Shown piece by piece: positions 18,491 through 29,684 of a DNA stretch of 64,000 nucleotides. The notes below the pieces were generated by a model, which saw nothing but the letters and a program-made list of their open reading frames with translations, had not been told where the DNA came from and ran no database searches. Every line of letters starts with the position of its first letter. Position 1 is the stretch's first letter. This DNA is from Vreelandella venusta (GTDB lineage Bacteria > Pseudomonadota > Gammaproteobacteria > Pseudomonadales > Halomonadaceae). The position numbers were made by a program, and so were the translations under genes. The stretch lies in NCBI RefSeq assembly GCF_007989605.1, contig NZ_BJUL01000005.1:124001-188000 (forward strand). The letters run 5' to 3'.

Positions 18491-20425
18491 TTGTCTGAAT
18501 TGATCTCTTCGCCAACGCGTATTCATGTGCTTGACCCGCGACTAGCGAACCAAATTGCTGCGGGAGAAGTTGTCGAAAGACCTTCGTCGGTGACGAAGGA
18601 GCTGATTGAAAATGCCATTGATGCTGGCAGTCAGCGAATTGAAGTGGAGATAGAGCAAGGCGGCGCTCGGCTTATTAAAGTGCGCGACGATGGTATTGGT
18701 ATTGGCGAACAAGATTTGCCCTTGGCGCTTGCTCGCCATGCGACCAGCAAAATCAATAGCCTTGAAGATCTGGAAGGCGTGAGTTCGTTGGGGTTTCGTG
18801 GTGAGGCGTTGGCCTCGATTAGCTCTGTCTCGCGGCTGGAGCTGATCTCTAATGCGGAAGAGGACCCCCGCCAAGGGTGGCGTGTCGTCGCGGAGGGGCG
18901 TGGTATGGAAGCGCGGGTAACGCCTGCGCCTCACCCCCGTGGTACCAGTGTCGCGGTACGCGATCTGTTTTTTAATACCCCCGCGCGGCGCAAATTTTTA
19001 CGCACCGAAAAAACAGAATTTGCCCATGTTGAAGAAGCTTTTCGTCGCCAGGCGTTATCTCGTTACGACGTAGCGTGGGTACTGCGCCATAATCAGAAAG
19101 TGGTGCACCAATTGCCGCCGGGTGTGACGCCCGTCGCACGCGAGCGGCGCATTGCTTCTCTGTTGGGTAAAAACTTTATTGAGCATGCCCGCTACATTGA
19201 GCGTGAAGCGGGTGGGTTGCGAATTAGTGGCTGGGTTGGCTTGCCCACTCACTCTCGTTCTCAGGCGGATCAGCAATACTTTTTTGTTAACGGTCGCGTC
19301 GTTCGTGACCGCTTGGTCGCTCATGCTGTTCGTCAAGCTTATCGCGACGTGTTGTATAACGGCCGCCACCCCGTATTTGTGCTTTACCTGGAACTTGACC
19401 CTGATGTCGTCGATGTCAACGTGCATCCAACGAAGCATGAAGTGCGGTTTCGCGATGGGCGGATGGTGCATGACTTTCTTTATTCTAGCCTGCACCACTG
19501 CCTTGCTGCTTCTAAGCCTGCTGAAGAAGAGCAGGGTACGTCGTATGGGCATGAAGGTGAAATAGCGGAGGCAGGTGTCACGGGCAACACTAATGAGGCC
19601 AGCGATCAAGCGCCTGCTCCCCGTTGGCAGCAGCAAGGGATGGCGCTGTCAGACTCGCCTGAGCGCCACCCTGGGGCAGAACGAGTGCGTCGTTTTATGC
19701 AGGGCTACCAGGCGCTGCACCCGGATCATGAAGCATCGCTATTAACGCCGCAGCCGAGTGCGCCAAGCATTAATACATCAAAAGCGACAGAAGTGCGCGA
19801 AGCTCCACAGGCGATGCCTGAACACGATGCGACCTCGGCACCGCCGTTGGGGTTTGCGCTTGGGCAGTTACATGGTGTTTATATTTTGGCGCAGAATGCG
19901 CAGGGGTTGGTGCTCGTAGACATGCACGCCGCTCACGAACGGATCGTCTACGAGCGCATGAAAAACCAGCTGGCTGCCGCCGACGGGATTGATACACAGC
20001 CGTTGCTGGTGCCAGTTTCCCTGGCTGCCAGTCGCGCCGAAGTGGCAACCGCTGAAAGTGAGCGTGATGCTATTGCCCAGTTAGGCGTTGAGCTGGACGT
20101 GGCAGGGCCGGAAACCTTGCTAGTCCGGCAATTACCAGCCCTGTTGGCTCAGGCAGATCCAGAAGCCCTGATACGTCAAATGCTCGAAGAGCTGTCGCGG
20201 TTTGGCCGAACCCATCAGGTTGAGGCACGCATTCATGAGCTGCTGTCGACCATGGCATGCCATGGTAGTGTCCGTGCAAATAGACGCTTAACCATTGATG
20301 AAATGAATGCCTTGCTGCGGGATATGGAGCGCACTGAACGAAGCGACCAGTGCAATCATGGCCGTCCAACCTGGACGCAAATGAGCATGAAAGCACTCGA
20401 CCGCCTGTTCTTGCGTGGACAGTAG
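18491..20425 (+). CDS. mutL: DNA mismatch repair protein MutL (endonuclease type)
   Basis: Links MutS mismatch recognition to strand incision. The GHKL ATPase domain holds [17 protein letters not shown] and [12 protein letters not shown] variable linker (about 350-450) leads to the C-terminal dimerisation domain. That domain contains [12 protein letters not shown] (19919-19954), matching the DxHAxxExxxxE metal site of nicking MutL proteins, plus CNHGRP (20351-20368) and the terminal FLR. E. coli MutL, which relies on MutH, lacks these. The TTG at 18491 follows GAGGTGACGG. It sits between ami and miaA as in most gammaproteobacteria. Confidence 0.96.
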   Translation: MSELISSPTRIHVLDPRLANQIAAGEVVERPSSVTKELIENAIDAGSQRIEVEIEQGGARLIKVRDDGIGIGEQDLPLALARHATSKINSLEDLEGVSSLGFRGEALASISSVSRLELISNAEEDPRQGWRVVAEGRGMEARVTPAPHPRGTSVAVRDLFFNTPARRKFLRTEKTEFAHVEEAFRRQALSRYDVAWVLRHNQKVVHQLPPGVTPVARERRIASLLGKNFIEHARYIEREAGGLRISGWVGLPTHSRSQADQQYFFVNGRVVRDRLVAHAVRQAYRDVLYNGRHPVFVLYLELDPDVVDVNVHPTKHEVRFRDGRMVHDFLYSSLHHCLAASKPAEEEQGTSYGHEGEIAEAGVTGNTNEASDQAPAPRWQQQGMALSDSPERHPGAERVRRFMQGYQALHPDHEASLLTPQPSAPSINTSKATEVREAPQAMPEHDATSAPPLGFALGQLHGVYILAQNAQGLVLVDMHAAHERIVYERMKNQLAAADGIDTQPLLVPVSLAASRAEVATAESERDAIAQLGVELDVAGPETLLVRQLPALLAQADPEALIRQMLEELSRFGRTHQVEARIHELLSTMACHGSVRANRRLTIDEMNALLRDMERTERSDQCNHGRPTWTQMSMKALDRLFLRGQ

Positions 20426-20467
20426 CGGCGTGGTGAGTTAAGACAACGAACGGAGTGCTAAGAGCAG

Positions 20468-21406
20468 ATGGTTGACACACGCCCCTGGGCAATTTTCCTA
20501 ATGGGCCCCACCGCCGCTGGTAAAACCGATACGGCGATGGCCCTGCATGAGCGTCTGGGGCATGAGCTGATCAGCGTAGACTCCGCGATGGTATATCGTG
20601 GAATGGACATTGGCAGTGCCAAGCCGAGTGCTGCCGAGTTGGCGCGCGCTCCGCATCGTCTGATTGATATTCGCGACCCAGCTGAGCCCTATTCGGCCGC
20701 TGATTTTCGTGAAGATGCGCTGCAGGAGATGCGGCAAATCAGCGCGGCAGGCAGCGTGCCATTATTGGTTGGCGGAACGATGCTCTACTTTAAGCGACTG
20801 GTGGAGGGCGTTGCTAACTTGCCCGCCGCGGATGCCGCCATACGGCAACGGCTGGAAGCTATTCGGCAGCATGAAGGGTTGGCAGCACTTCATCGTATGC
20901 TGGCTGAAGTGGATGCCGAATCCGCGCAGCGCATACATCCTAATGATCCACAGCGCTTAATGCGTGCGCTTGAAGTATATTATGTAAGTGGGCGCCCTAT
21001 GAGTGAGCTGTGGGCGGAGCAGCAGCCGGAAACCTTTCCCTGGCGGGTGATGTCGATAGCATTAGCCCCGAGTGATCGCCAGTTGCTACACAACCGTATT
21101 GCAGTGCGTTTTAAAACAATGTTGGCTGAGGGCTTGATAGATGAAGTCGCCGCCCTCAAACAACGTACTGATATCCATCTTGGCTTGCCAGCAATGAAAA
21201 GTGTTGGCTATCGTCAGGTATGGGATTATTTAGACGGTAAGTATGACGAAAACGAGTTAATTGAGCGTGGCGTGATAGCAACTCGTCAGCTCGCTAAGCG
21301 GCAGCTTACGTGGTTAAGAAGTTGGCCGTCGCTGACGTGGATAGACTCACAGCAGCCTGACGTATTGGATAAGGTGCTGAAATTCGTGCGTGAAAGCGGT
21401 GCTTAG
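20468..21406 (+). CDS. miaA: tRNA dimethylallyltransferase
   Basis: Adds the dimethylallyl group to A37 of tRNAs that read UNN codons, the first step towards ms2i6A. The P-loop [13 protein letters not shown] is at the N-terminus. [18 protein letters not shown] binds substrate, and [15 protein letters not shown] and the [13 protein letters not shown] motif follow. The length of 312 residues is normal. It is followed by hfq, the conserved order, with a 150-base gap. Confidence 0.98.
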   Translation: MVDTRPWAIFLMGPTAAGKTDTAMALHERLGHELISVDSAMVYRGMDIGSAKPSAAELARAPHRLIDIRDPAEPYSAADFREDALQEMRQISAAGSVPLLVGGTMLYFKRLVEGVANLPAADAAIRQRLEAIRQHEGLAALHRMLAEVDAESAQRIHPNDPQRLMRALEVYYVSGRPMSELWAEQQPETFPWRVMSIALAPSDRQLLHNRIAVRFKTMLAEGLIDEVAALKQRTDIHLGLPAMKSVGYRQVWDYLDGKYDENELIERGVIATRQLAKRQLTWLRSWPSLTWIDSQQPDVLDKVLKFVRESGA

Positions 21407-21557
21407 CGTAAGATAGTGATTTCGTAAGCAAGTGTTTTCGAGTGGCCGGCTGGCTCTTTAGACAACCCCAGGCCTTTCGGGCAACAAGATTGCGGCGCAG
21501 CACCAGTAGGGCGCGCCATTTATAACCAACCCCAACGACAGTTTTAGGGAGAGCAAC

Positions 21558-21806
21558 ATGTCCAAAGGGCAGTCCCTTCAAGACCCGTACCTGAACATTT
21601 TGCGCAAGGAGCGCATTCCGGTCTCTATTTTTCTGGTGAACGGCATTAAGTTGCAAGGCCAGATTGAATCATTTGACCAGTTTGTCATTTTATTGCGCAA
21701 TACCGTCAGCCAGATGGTTTATAAACACGCTATTTCCACGGTAGTGCCTTCGCGCAACGTGCGTTTGCCGGCACAAGATCCCGCCGCGCCTGACGCGGAC
21801 ATCTAA
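21558..21806 (+). CDS. hfq: RNA chaperone Hfq
   Basis: Hexameric Sm-like protein that pairs small RNAs with mRNAs. The 82-residue form has the complete Sm fold: [19 protein letters not shown] (Sm1, with Gln8 and distal-face residues) and [12 protein letters not shown] (Sm2, proximal uridine site). The C-terminal tail is short (about 12 residues), as in Pseudomonas rather than E. coli. The ATG at 21558 follows AGGGAG. The 151-base region before it probably contains a promoter, but I cannot pick one with confidence. Confidence 0.98.
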   Translation: MSKGQSLQDPYLNILRKERIPVSIFLVNGIKLQGQIESFDQFVILLRNTVSQMVYKHAISTVVPSRNVRLPAQDPAAPDADI

Positions 21807-21842
21807 CACCGTTGGATAGCTAGAGAGTCCACGAGGTATTGA

Positions 21843-23153
21843 TTGTTTTTTGAGCGCCCAGATGCCGGTGAAACGGCAGTACTTGTTCACGTTGATTTTC
21901 ATGATGAGCAAGCACGTGAAGACCCGGGTGAGTTCTTAGAGCTCGTGCGCTCTGCTGGCGCAGAGCCCGCGACATTACTCACTGCTAGTCGCCAGCGCCC
22001 TGACTCCCGAACGTTTATCGGGTCAGGTAAATTGGAGGAGCTGCGAGCCATGCTCGCAGCTCACCAAGCAGAACTGGTGATCTTCAACCATAGCCTAAGC
22101 CCCTCCCAAGAGCGCAACCTTGAGCATGAGCTCAAGTGTCGAGTGCTTGATCGTACCGGTTTAATACTCGATATTTTCGCGCAGCGGGCACGAACCCATG
22201 AGGGTAAGCTCCAGGTCGAGCTTGCTCAGCTTGAATATATGTCCACTCGCCTAGTACGCGGCTGGACCCACTTAGAGCGCCAGAAGGGCGGTATTGGTTT
22301 GCGTGGTCCTGGTGAAACGCAGCTAGAAACCGACCGCCGTTTGTTGCGCGGGCGCATTAAGTCGATTCACAAACGGCTCGATAAAGTGCGCAGTCAGCGT
22401 GACCAGAACCGACGCGCTCGTTCGCGTGCCGAGATTCACAGCGTTTCATTAGTTGGCTATACCAATGCCGGTAAATCGACGCTGTTTAACGCGCTGACCA
22501 ATGCCGAGGTGTACGCGGCTGACCAGCTGTTTGCCACGCTTGACCCCACACTTCGTCGCCTCGAAATTGAAGACGTTGGTCCTGTGGTGATGGCCGATAC
22601 CGTAGGTTTTATTCGCCATCTGCCTCACAAGTTGGTTGAAGCTTTCCGGGCAACGCTTCAAGAGGCTGCGGAAGCATCGTTGTTGGTGCATGTAATAGAT
22701 GCTGCTGACCCTGATCGTGATGCCAACGTTGAGCAAGTCGATCGTGTGTTAAAAGAGATAGGCGCTGATAGCGTGCCAGTTCTCAAGGTTATGAATAAAA
22801 TCGATCGTCTTGATAGTGCGCCGCGAATTGAGCGCGATGGCCACGGTGTTCCTGAGGTTGTGTGGCTCTCGGCTCAGCAGGGACAAGGCCTTGATTTACT
22901 GCATGAGGCGCTAACCGAGCGTTTAGCAAATGACGTTATTGGCTTCTCGCTTACACTGTCTCCGGAGCAGGGTAAGCTGCGTGCAGGTCTGCATGAGTTG
23001 AATGCAGTTCGAGAAGAGTATTTTGATGAGCAAGGGCAATCTGTTTTGGACGTGCGCTTGCCTAGACGTGATTTTAATCAGCTCATGGCTCAACTTGGTG
23101 AGCGTGCCAATACCTATTTACCCGTCGCTTTACGCGAAATTGAAGAGTGGTAG
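21843..23153 (+). CDS. hflX: Ribosome-associated GTPase HflX
   Basis: Splits stalled 70S ribosomes under heat and other stress. The N-terminal HflX domain carries the glycine-rich RGPGETQLETDRR. The G domain (about 200-365) has GYTNAGKSTLFNAL (G1), ADTVGFIRHLP (G3) and NKIDRL (G4). A TTG at 21843 gives LFFERPDAGETAVLVHV, the conserved N-terminus, and there is no nearby ATG in frame. It is co-directional with hfq, 36 bases downstream. Confidence 0.96.
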   Translation: MFFERPDAGETAVLVHVDFHDEQAREDPGEFLELVRSAGAEPATLLTASRQRPDSRTFIGSGKLEELRAMLAAHQAELVIFNHSLSPSQERNLEHELKCRVLDRTGLILDIFAQRARTHEGKLQVELAQLEYMSTRLVRGWTHLERQKGGIGLRGPGETQLETDRRLLRGRIKSIHKRLDKVRSQRDQNRRARSRAEIHSVSLVGYTNAGKSTLFNALTNAEVYAADQLFATLDPTLRRLEIEDVGPVVMADTVGFIRHLPHKLVEAFRATLQEAAEASLLVHVIDAADPDRDANVEQVDRVLKEIGADSVPVLKVMNKIDRLDSAPRIERDGHGVPEVVWLSAQQGQGLDLLHEALTERLANDVIGFSLTLSPEQGKLRAGLHELNAVREEYFDEQGQSVLDVRLPRRDFNQLMAQLGERANTYLPVALREIEEW

Positions 23154-23328
23154 TTAAGTAGGCTGCATCGCCTATACGAGCTTAAATATAAGTAAGTTTG
23201 GCTATGTGAGATCCTATGTGAACTCGGGTGGAAGTATGGTACAAGATTTATATAGTAATAATATTAAAAGCACCGGCCTTGCTAACGGCAAGGCTAAGTG
23301 CAGGTGAACACCTTAGTGGAGAAGAAGT

Positions 23329-24591
23329 ATGGCCTGGAATGAGCCTGGTGGTGGCAACCAGCACGACCCCTGGAGCAGTGGTGGCCGACGTGGTAATAAC
23401 GGCGGTGATCGCGGTGGAAGTAATGGTGGAGGTAATAATGGTGGCAATAATCAAGGTCCGCCCGACCTCGATGAAGCACTAAAGAAATTCCAAGATAAGT
23501 TAAACGGAATGCTGGGTGGCGGTGGCAAGAAAGGCAGTGGTGGTAACGGGGGGGGCAAAAGCGGTGCTAGTAAACCACGTAACTCGTTTGCGCTACCTGG
23601 TTTGTTGGTCGTTGTCGCTTTAGCTATCTGGGCCGCATCCGGTTTTTATCTGGTCGACCAGTCTGAGCGTGGCGTCGTGCTACGTTTTGGTGAATATCAG
23701 GGCATTGTTGACCCAGGCCTGCAGTGGAATCCGCCGCTAATTGACGATGTTCGTATGGTGAACGTGACCCGTGTTCGGTCAGTTTCCCAAACGCAGTCTA
23801 TGTTGACTCGAGACGAAAATATCGTAGAAGTGGAAATTTCCGCTCAGTATCAAGTGGCTAATCCCCGCGACTTCGTATTGAACGTACGTGATCCGGCGCT
23901 TTCTATCGAGAATGCTTTGGACTCCGCCCTGCGCCACGTTGTGGGTGGCACGGACATGATCGACATTTTAACGTCGGGTCGTGAAATTTTAGGTAGCTCT
24001 GTGGCAAGCCGCCTGCAATCTTATTTGGATGCTTACGGTGCTGGTATTCGTCTACAGACAATTAACATTGAGTCGACCTCCGCGCCTGCACCCGTAATCG
24101 ATGCATTCGATGATGTTATCCGTGCACGTGAAGATCGGCAGCGTACGATCAACGAGGGGATGGCCTATGCCAATGCCATTATCCCAGCGGCTCAAGGTCA
24201 AGCGCAGCGTGTGGTCGAGCAAGGTCAAGGTTACAGGGAGTCAGTCGTAGCTGAAGCGCAAGGTCAAGCTAACCGCTTTAACGCATTGTTGACCGAATAT
24301 CGCAACGCGCCTGAGATTATGCGCGAGCGTATGTACCTGGATGCAATTGAAGACGTTTTTGGCAATATTCCTAAAGTACTACTGGATGTTAGCGAAAATG
24401 CGCCTTTGATGTATTTGCCATTAGATCAAATGCGTAGTGGTAGCGCTGCTGGCGGCAATACTTCTTCTAGCAATAGTGGTGATAGTAGTAGTGAATCGAT
24501 TGATCCGCGTGTGCTTGATTCATTGCGGGGAAGCCAGAGTAGCTCATCCTCCTCGTCATCAAGTAACCCCATTCGCAGGGAGGGCCGCTAA
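23329..24591 (+). CDS. hflK: FtsH protease modulator subunit HflK
   Basis: Band-7/SPFH membrane protein that forms a cage with HflC around FtsH and moderates its proteolysis. The N-terminal 80 residues are cytoplasmic and rich in Gly and Asn. One transmembrane helix (about residues 86-106) is followed by the SPFH domain, a helical region and a Ser-rich C-terminal tail (about 375-415). GGAGAA stands just before the ATG at 23329. Its stop is immediately followed by the hflC ATG with no gap. Confidence 0.96.
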   Translation: MAWNEPGGGNQHDPWSSGGRRGNNGGDRGGSNGGGNNGGNNQGPPDLDEALKKFQDKLNGMLGGGGKKGSGGNGGGKSGASKPRNSFALPGLLVVVALAIWAASGFYLVDQSERGVVLRFGEYQGIVDPGLQWNPPLIDDVRMVNVTRVRSVSQTQSMLTRDENIVEVEISAQYQVANPRDFVLNVRDPALSIENALDSALRHVVGGTDMIDILTSGREILGSSVASRLQSYLDAYGAGIRLQTINIESTSAPAPVIDAFDDVIRAREDRQRTINEGMAYANAIIPAAQGQAQRVVEQGQGYRESVVAEAQGQANRFNALLTEYRNAPEIMRERMYLDAIEDVFGNIPKVLLDVSENAPLMYLPLDQMRSGSAAGGNTSSSNSGDSSSESIDPRVLDSLRGSQSSSSSSSSSNPIRREGR

Positions 24592-25476
24592 ATGATTAAT
24601 AATCGATCCCTGCTAATCGTAGGTGGCTTGGCCGCAGTGGCTTGGCTAGCTAGTAATAGCCTGTATGTCGTGGATGAAACCGAGCGTGCCGTTAAGCTGC
24701 GTTTTGGTGAAGTCATCGAAGAGAATATTCAGCCTGGACTGCATGTCAAAATACCGATCGCGCAAACGATTCGTAAATTTGATACGCGCCTGCTGACCCT
24801 TGATACCGATACCAGTCGTTATCTGACCCTTGAGCAGAAAGCGGTTATTGTCGACTCTTACGTTAAGTGGCAGGTGGTCAACCCCACGCGTTACTACGAG
24901 GCGACGGCAGGCGATGAAATGATGGCGATTCGCCTGATTCAGCCGCGCGTAGACGAAAGCTTGCGTAACGAGTTTGGTCGCTTGAACCTTCAGGAAATTA
25001 TTGCCGAACGTCGCGATGATCTGATGACCGGGCCGACCGCTGAGCTAGATGAGCTGATGCGTGATGAGCTTGGTGTGGCGATACGTGACATTCGTATCAA
25101 GCGTATCGATTTGCCAGAAGATGTATCGGCAGCGGTATTTGAGCGGATGCGTTCTGAGCGTGAGCGTGAAGCTCGTGAATGGCGTGCACAAGGTCAGGAA
25201 GAGGCTGAACGTATTCGCGCTAATGCTGATCGTCGGCGTCAGGTACTGCTCGCCCAAGCCAATGAGCGTTCTGAAACGCTGCGCGGTGAAGGTGATGCAG
25301 AAGCCGCGGCAATTTTCTCCGAGGCTTATGGCCAGGACCAGGAGTTCTTTGCTTTCTGGCGCAGCTTGAATGCTTATCGTGAAAGTTTCTCGGGTGATGA
25401 CAACCTGCTGGTACTGGAGCCGAATAGCGATTTCTTCCGCTATTTGCGTAGTGCGGTTCCTAGTAACGACGAGTAG
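24592..25476 (+). CDS. hflC: FtsH protease modulator subunit HflC
   Basis: Partner of HflK in the FtsH-regulating membrane complex. It has 294 residues with an N-terminal membrane anchor (about 5-24). The SPFH domain begins DETERAVKLRFGEV, and a charged helical stretch (about 180-240) contains many Arg/Glu pairs. It directly abuts hflK, so the two chains are surely made together. Transcription probably ends at the hairpins at 25493-25578. Confidence 0.97.
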   Translation: MINNRSLLIVGGLAAVAWLASNSLYVVDETERAVKLRFGEVIEENIQPGLHVKIPIAQTIRKFDTRLLTLDTDTSRYLTLEQKAVIVDSYVKWQVVNPTRYYEATAGDEMMAIRLIQPRVDESLRNEFGRLNLQEIIAERRDDLMTGPTAELDELMRDELGVAIRDIRIKRIDLPEDVSAAVFERMRSEREREAREWRAQGQEEAERIRANADRRRQVLLAQANERSETLRGEGDAEAAAIFSEAYGQDQEFFAFWRSLNAYRESFSGDDNLLVLEPNSDFFRYLRSAVPSNDE

Positions 25477-25492
25477 TCATATGCGTGCCTAG

Positions 25493-25521
25493 CCCCGCAA
25501 GGTTATGCAAACCTAGCGGGG
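25493..25521. terminator. Imperfect hairpin after hflC
   Basis: CCCCGC (25493-25498) pairs with GCGGGG (25516-25521), and AGGTT (25500-25504) pairs with AACCT (25510-25514), with a single A mismatch on each side. It has no T-run. It may stabilise the hflC 3' end or assist the stronger terminator 30 bases on. Confidence 0.4.
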
Positions 25522-25554
25522 TTCATCTGGCGCACAAACGTGATAGACTTAATT

Positions 25555-25578
25555 AACCGGGCGTCGCCCGGTTTTTTT
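25555..25578 (+). terminator. Rho-independent terminator of the hfl operon
   Basis: The stem AACCGGGC/GCCCGGTT (25555-25562 with 25566-25573) has a three-base loop and is followed by a continuous T tract to 25578. It is the most classical terminator on the plus strand of this window, and separates hflKC from hisZ-purA. Confidence 0.88.
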
Positions 25579-25675
25579 GTGGCCCTCATTTCACTAGCGC
25601 TTGTCCATGAACGCCTATAACGCGTCATGATGTAGCTGCTTGTTTGGGCCTTCATTGTCTCGCAGGATTGTTCAC

Positions 25676-28164
<2,489 letters not shown>

Positions 28165-28242
28165 GCTAGCATTCATGCATGAATCATTTGTGTGTTTGTA
28201 AGTTGCTGAGCTAATTGAGCAGTTAAAAATAAGCAGGTAAAG

Positions 28243-28270
28243 AAGGGGGCGATTAAATCGCCCCCTTTTT
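28243..28270. terminator. Bidirectional terminator between purA and cobO
   Basis: AAGGGGGCGAT (28243-28253) pairs with ATCGCCCCCTT (28257-28267) around a TAA loop, and a T5 tract follows on the plus strand. It lies between two convergent genes, 78 bases after the purA stop. Confidence 0.88.
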
Positions 28271-28293
28271 GCTTTTAATTGACTGAATTAAAA

Positions 28294-28893
28294 CTAAAAA
28301 TCAATGCCGCGACGGGCTTGCAGACCATTGTTAAACGCGTGCCGTACCTCTTGCATTTCTGTCACTGTATCTGCCATTGCCACCAAATCTCGATGAGCAT
28401 TGCGCCCGGTAATAATCACCGTTTGCTCCTGCGGCCGATTGATCAGTGCTTGCTTAACTGTATCAATATCTAAATAACCAAATTTCAACATGTAAGTAAT
28501 TTCATCCAGGACAACAAGGTAAGTCGCTGGGTCTGCGAGCATTTTTTCAGCTTCTTGCCATACTGCTTGGCAAGCTTGGGTATCTGACTCGCGATTCTGG
28601 GTATCCCAAGTAAAGCCCGTGGCCATGATGGCAACAGTTAGATTTGCGTCTTCTTCCAGCCGGTTGCGTTCACCGCACTCCCATAATCCCTTGATAAATT
28701 GTACGACGCCAACTTTGTAGCCATAGCCAAGCGAGCGAGTGACGGTGCCCCAAGCGGCAGTGGTCTTACCTTTGCCATTACCCGTATTGATTAGTAACAG
28801 CCCACGCTGCTCGGTAGCGTTGGCCACTTTCTCGTCAACGCGGGCCTTCAGTTTTTCCATCGACGCTTTGTGGCGTGCATCGCGATCGCTCAT
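28294..28893 (-). CDS. cobO: Cob(I)yrinic acid a,c-diamide adenosyltransferase
   Basis: ATP:corrinoid adenosyltransferase (also BtuR or CobA) that makes the adenosyl form of the vitamin B12 cofactor. The 199-residue protein has the P-loop GNGKGKTTAAWG, followed by VVQFIKGLWECGER and VLDEITYMLKFGYL. The family uses either de novo or salvaged corrinoid. No cobalamin biosynthesis gene is nearby and no B12 riboswitch was recognised upstream, so it may serve salvage. Confidence 0.94.
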   Translation of the reverse strand: MSDRDARHKASMEKLKARVDEKVANATEQRGLLLINTGNGKGKTTAAWGTVTRSLGYGYKVGVVQFIKGLWECGERNRLEEDANLTVAIMATGFTWDTQNRESDTQACQAVWQEAEKMLADPATYLVVLDEITYMLKFGYLDIDTVKQALINRPQEQTVIITGRNAHRDLVAMADTVTEMQEVRHAFNNGLQARRGIDF

Positions 28894-29114
28894 GGTCGGT
28901 GTCCATCGGTAAGTGATTAAGTCAATGATGGCTAGGTTAATTCATCCAGCGCCAATTTAATATTGCTGTGGTTAAGTCTTGTATAGCTAATGGAGGATTC
29001 TGTTCGGTTTTGAGATACCAACATTAGCGCTGCCAGACACATTATGTAAGAAATTGGCCGGTTGGGGGCTAGCTGCTCTAGAATAGTGGGTCATGTCTTA
29101 CTAGGAACGATGCC

Positions 29115-29600
29115 ATGCCCTCATTTGATATTGTGTCAGAATTTGATCAGCACGAAGCGTCTAACGCTGTCGACCAAGCAAATCGTGAAGTGCAGTCGCG
29201 CTTTGATTTTAAAGGTGTTGACGCCAGCTTTTCACTTGAAGGAGAGAAAGTTCAGCTTGAGGCCGAGGTTGATTTCCAATTAAAACAAATGCTTGATGTG
29301 TTGCGCAATCGACTGATCGCGCGGGGAATTGATGCCCGTTGTATGGATATTCAAGACCCGCTGTTGTCTGGCGTGAAAGCCCGCCAGGAGGTCGTTCTAA
29401 AGCAAGGGCTTGATCAGGCTGAAGCAAAAGATGTGGTTAAGCGTATCAAAGCCAGCAAGCTAAAAGTGCAGGCTCAGATTCAGGGTGAAAAAGTGCGCGT
29501 TACGGGTAAAAAGCGCGACGATCTTCAGAGCGTAATGGCGCTTTTACGTGGTGAAGAGGGGCCTGAGCTACCGTTACAGTTCGATAACTTCCGTGATTAA
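29115..29600 (+). CDS. yajQ: YajQ family nucleotide-binding protein
   Basis: A 161-residue protein of the YajQ family, of which members in Xanthomonas and Pseudomonas bind c-di-GMP and act with a transcription factor. It begins MPSFDIVSEFDQHEA and contains SRFDFKG and VRVTGKKRDDLQ near the end, all family signatures. The fold is a double RRM-like domain. The gene stands alone between cobO (divergent) and pepN. Its own role here is unknown. Confidence 0.94.
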   Translation: MPSFDIVSEFDQHEASNAVDQANREVQSRFDFKGVDASFSLEGEKVQLEAEVDFQLKQMLDVLRNRLIARGIDARCMDIQDPLLSGVKARQEVVLKQGLDQAEAKDVVKRIKASKLKVQAQIQGEKVRVTGKKRDDLQSVMALLRGEEGPELPLQFDNFRD

Positions 29601-29628
29601 TTAACTCGGTCGACAGTCATACGATGGT

Positions 29629-29645
29629 GCAGCGTTAGGCGCTGC
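29629..29645. terminator. Short hairpin after yajQ
   Basis: GCAGCG (29629-29634) pairs with CGCTGC (29640-29645) over a five-base loop, followed only by TTCATC. It is a weak candidate for a terminator before pepN. Confidence 0.3.
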
Positions 29646-29684
29646 TTCATCAAATAATTTATAAGCTTACAGGAGTCACGCACT

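Noticed and set aside
19055-19636. 193-codon open frame on the minus strand inside mutL
   Set aside because: It is antisense to the well-conserved MutL ATPase domain and has no independent support.
23154-23328. AT-rich stretch before hflK with TATAGT, a possible promoter
   Set aside because: No -35 box at a suitable distance was seen, so I do not list it.
28894-29114. B12 riboswitch or leader RNA before cobO or yajQ
   Set aside because: I looked for a B12-box-like segment and found none. The 221 bases contain nothing I can name.
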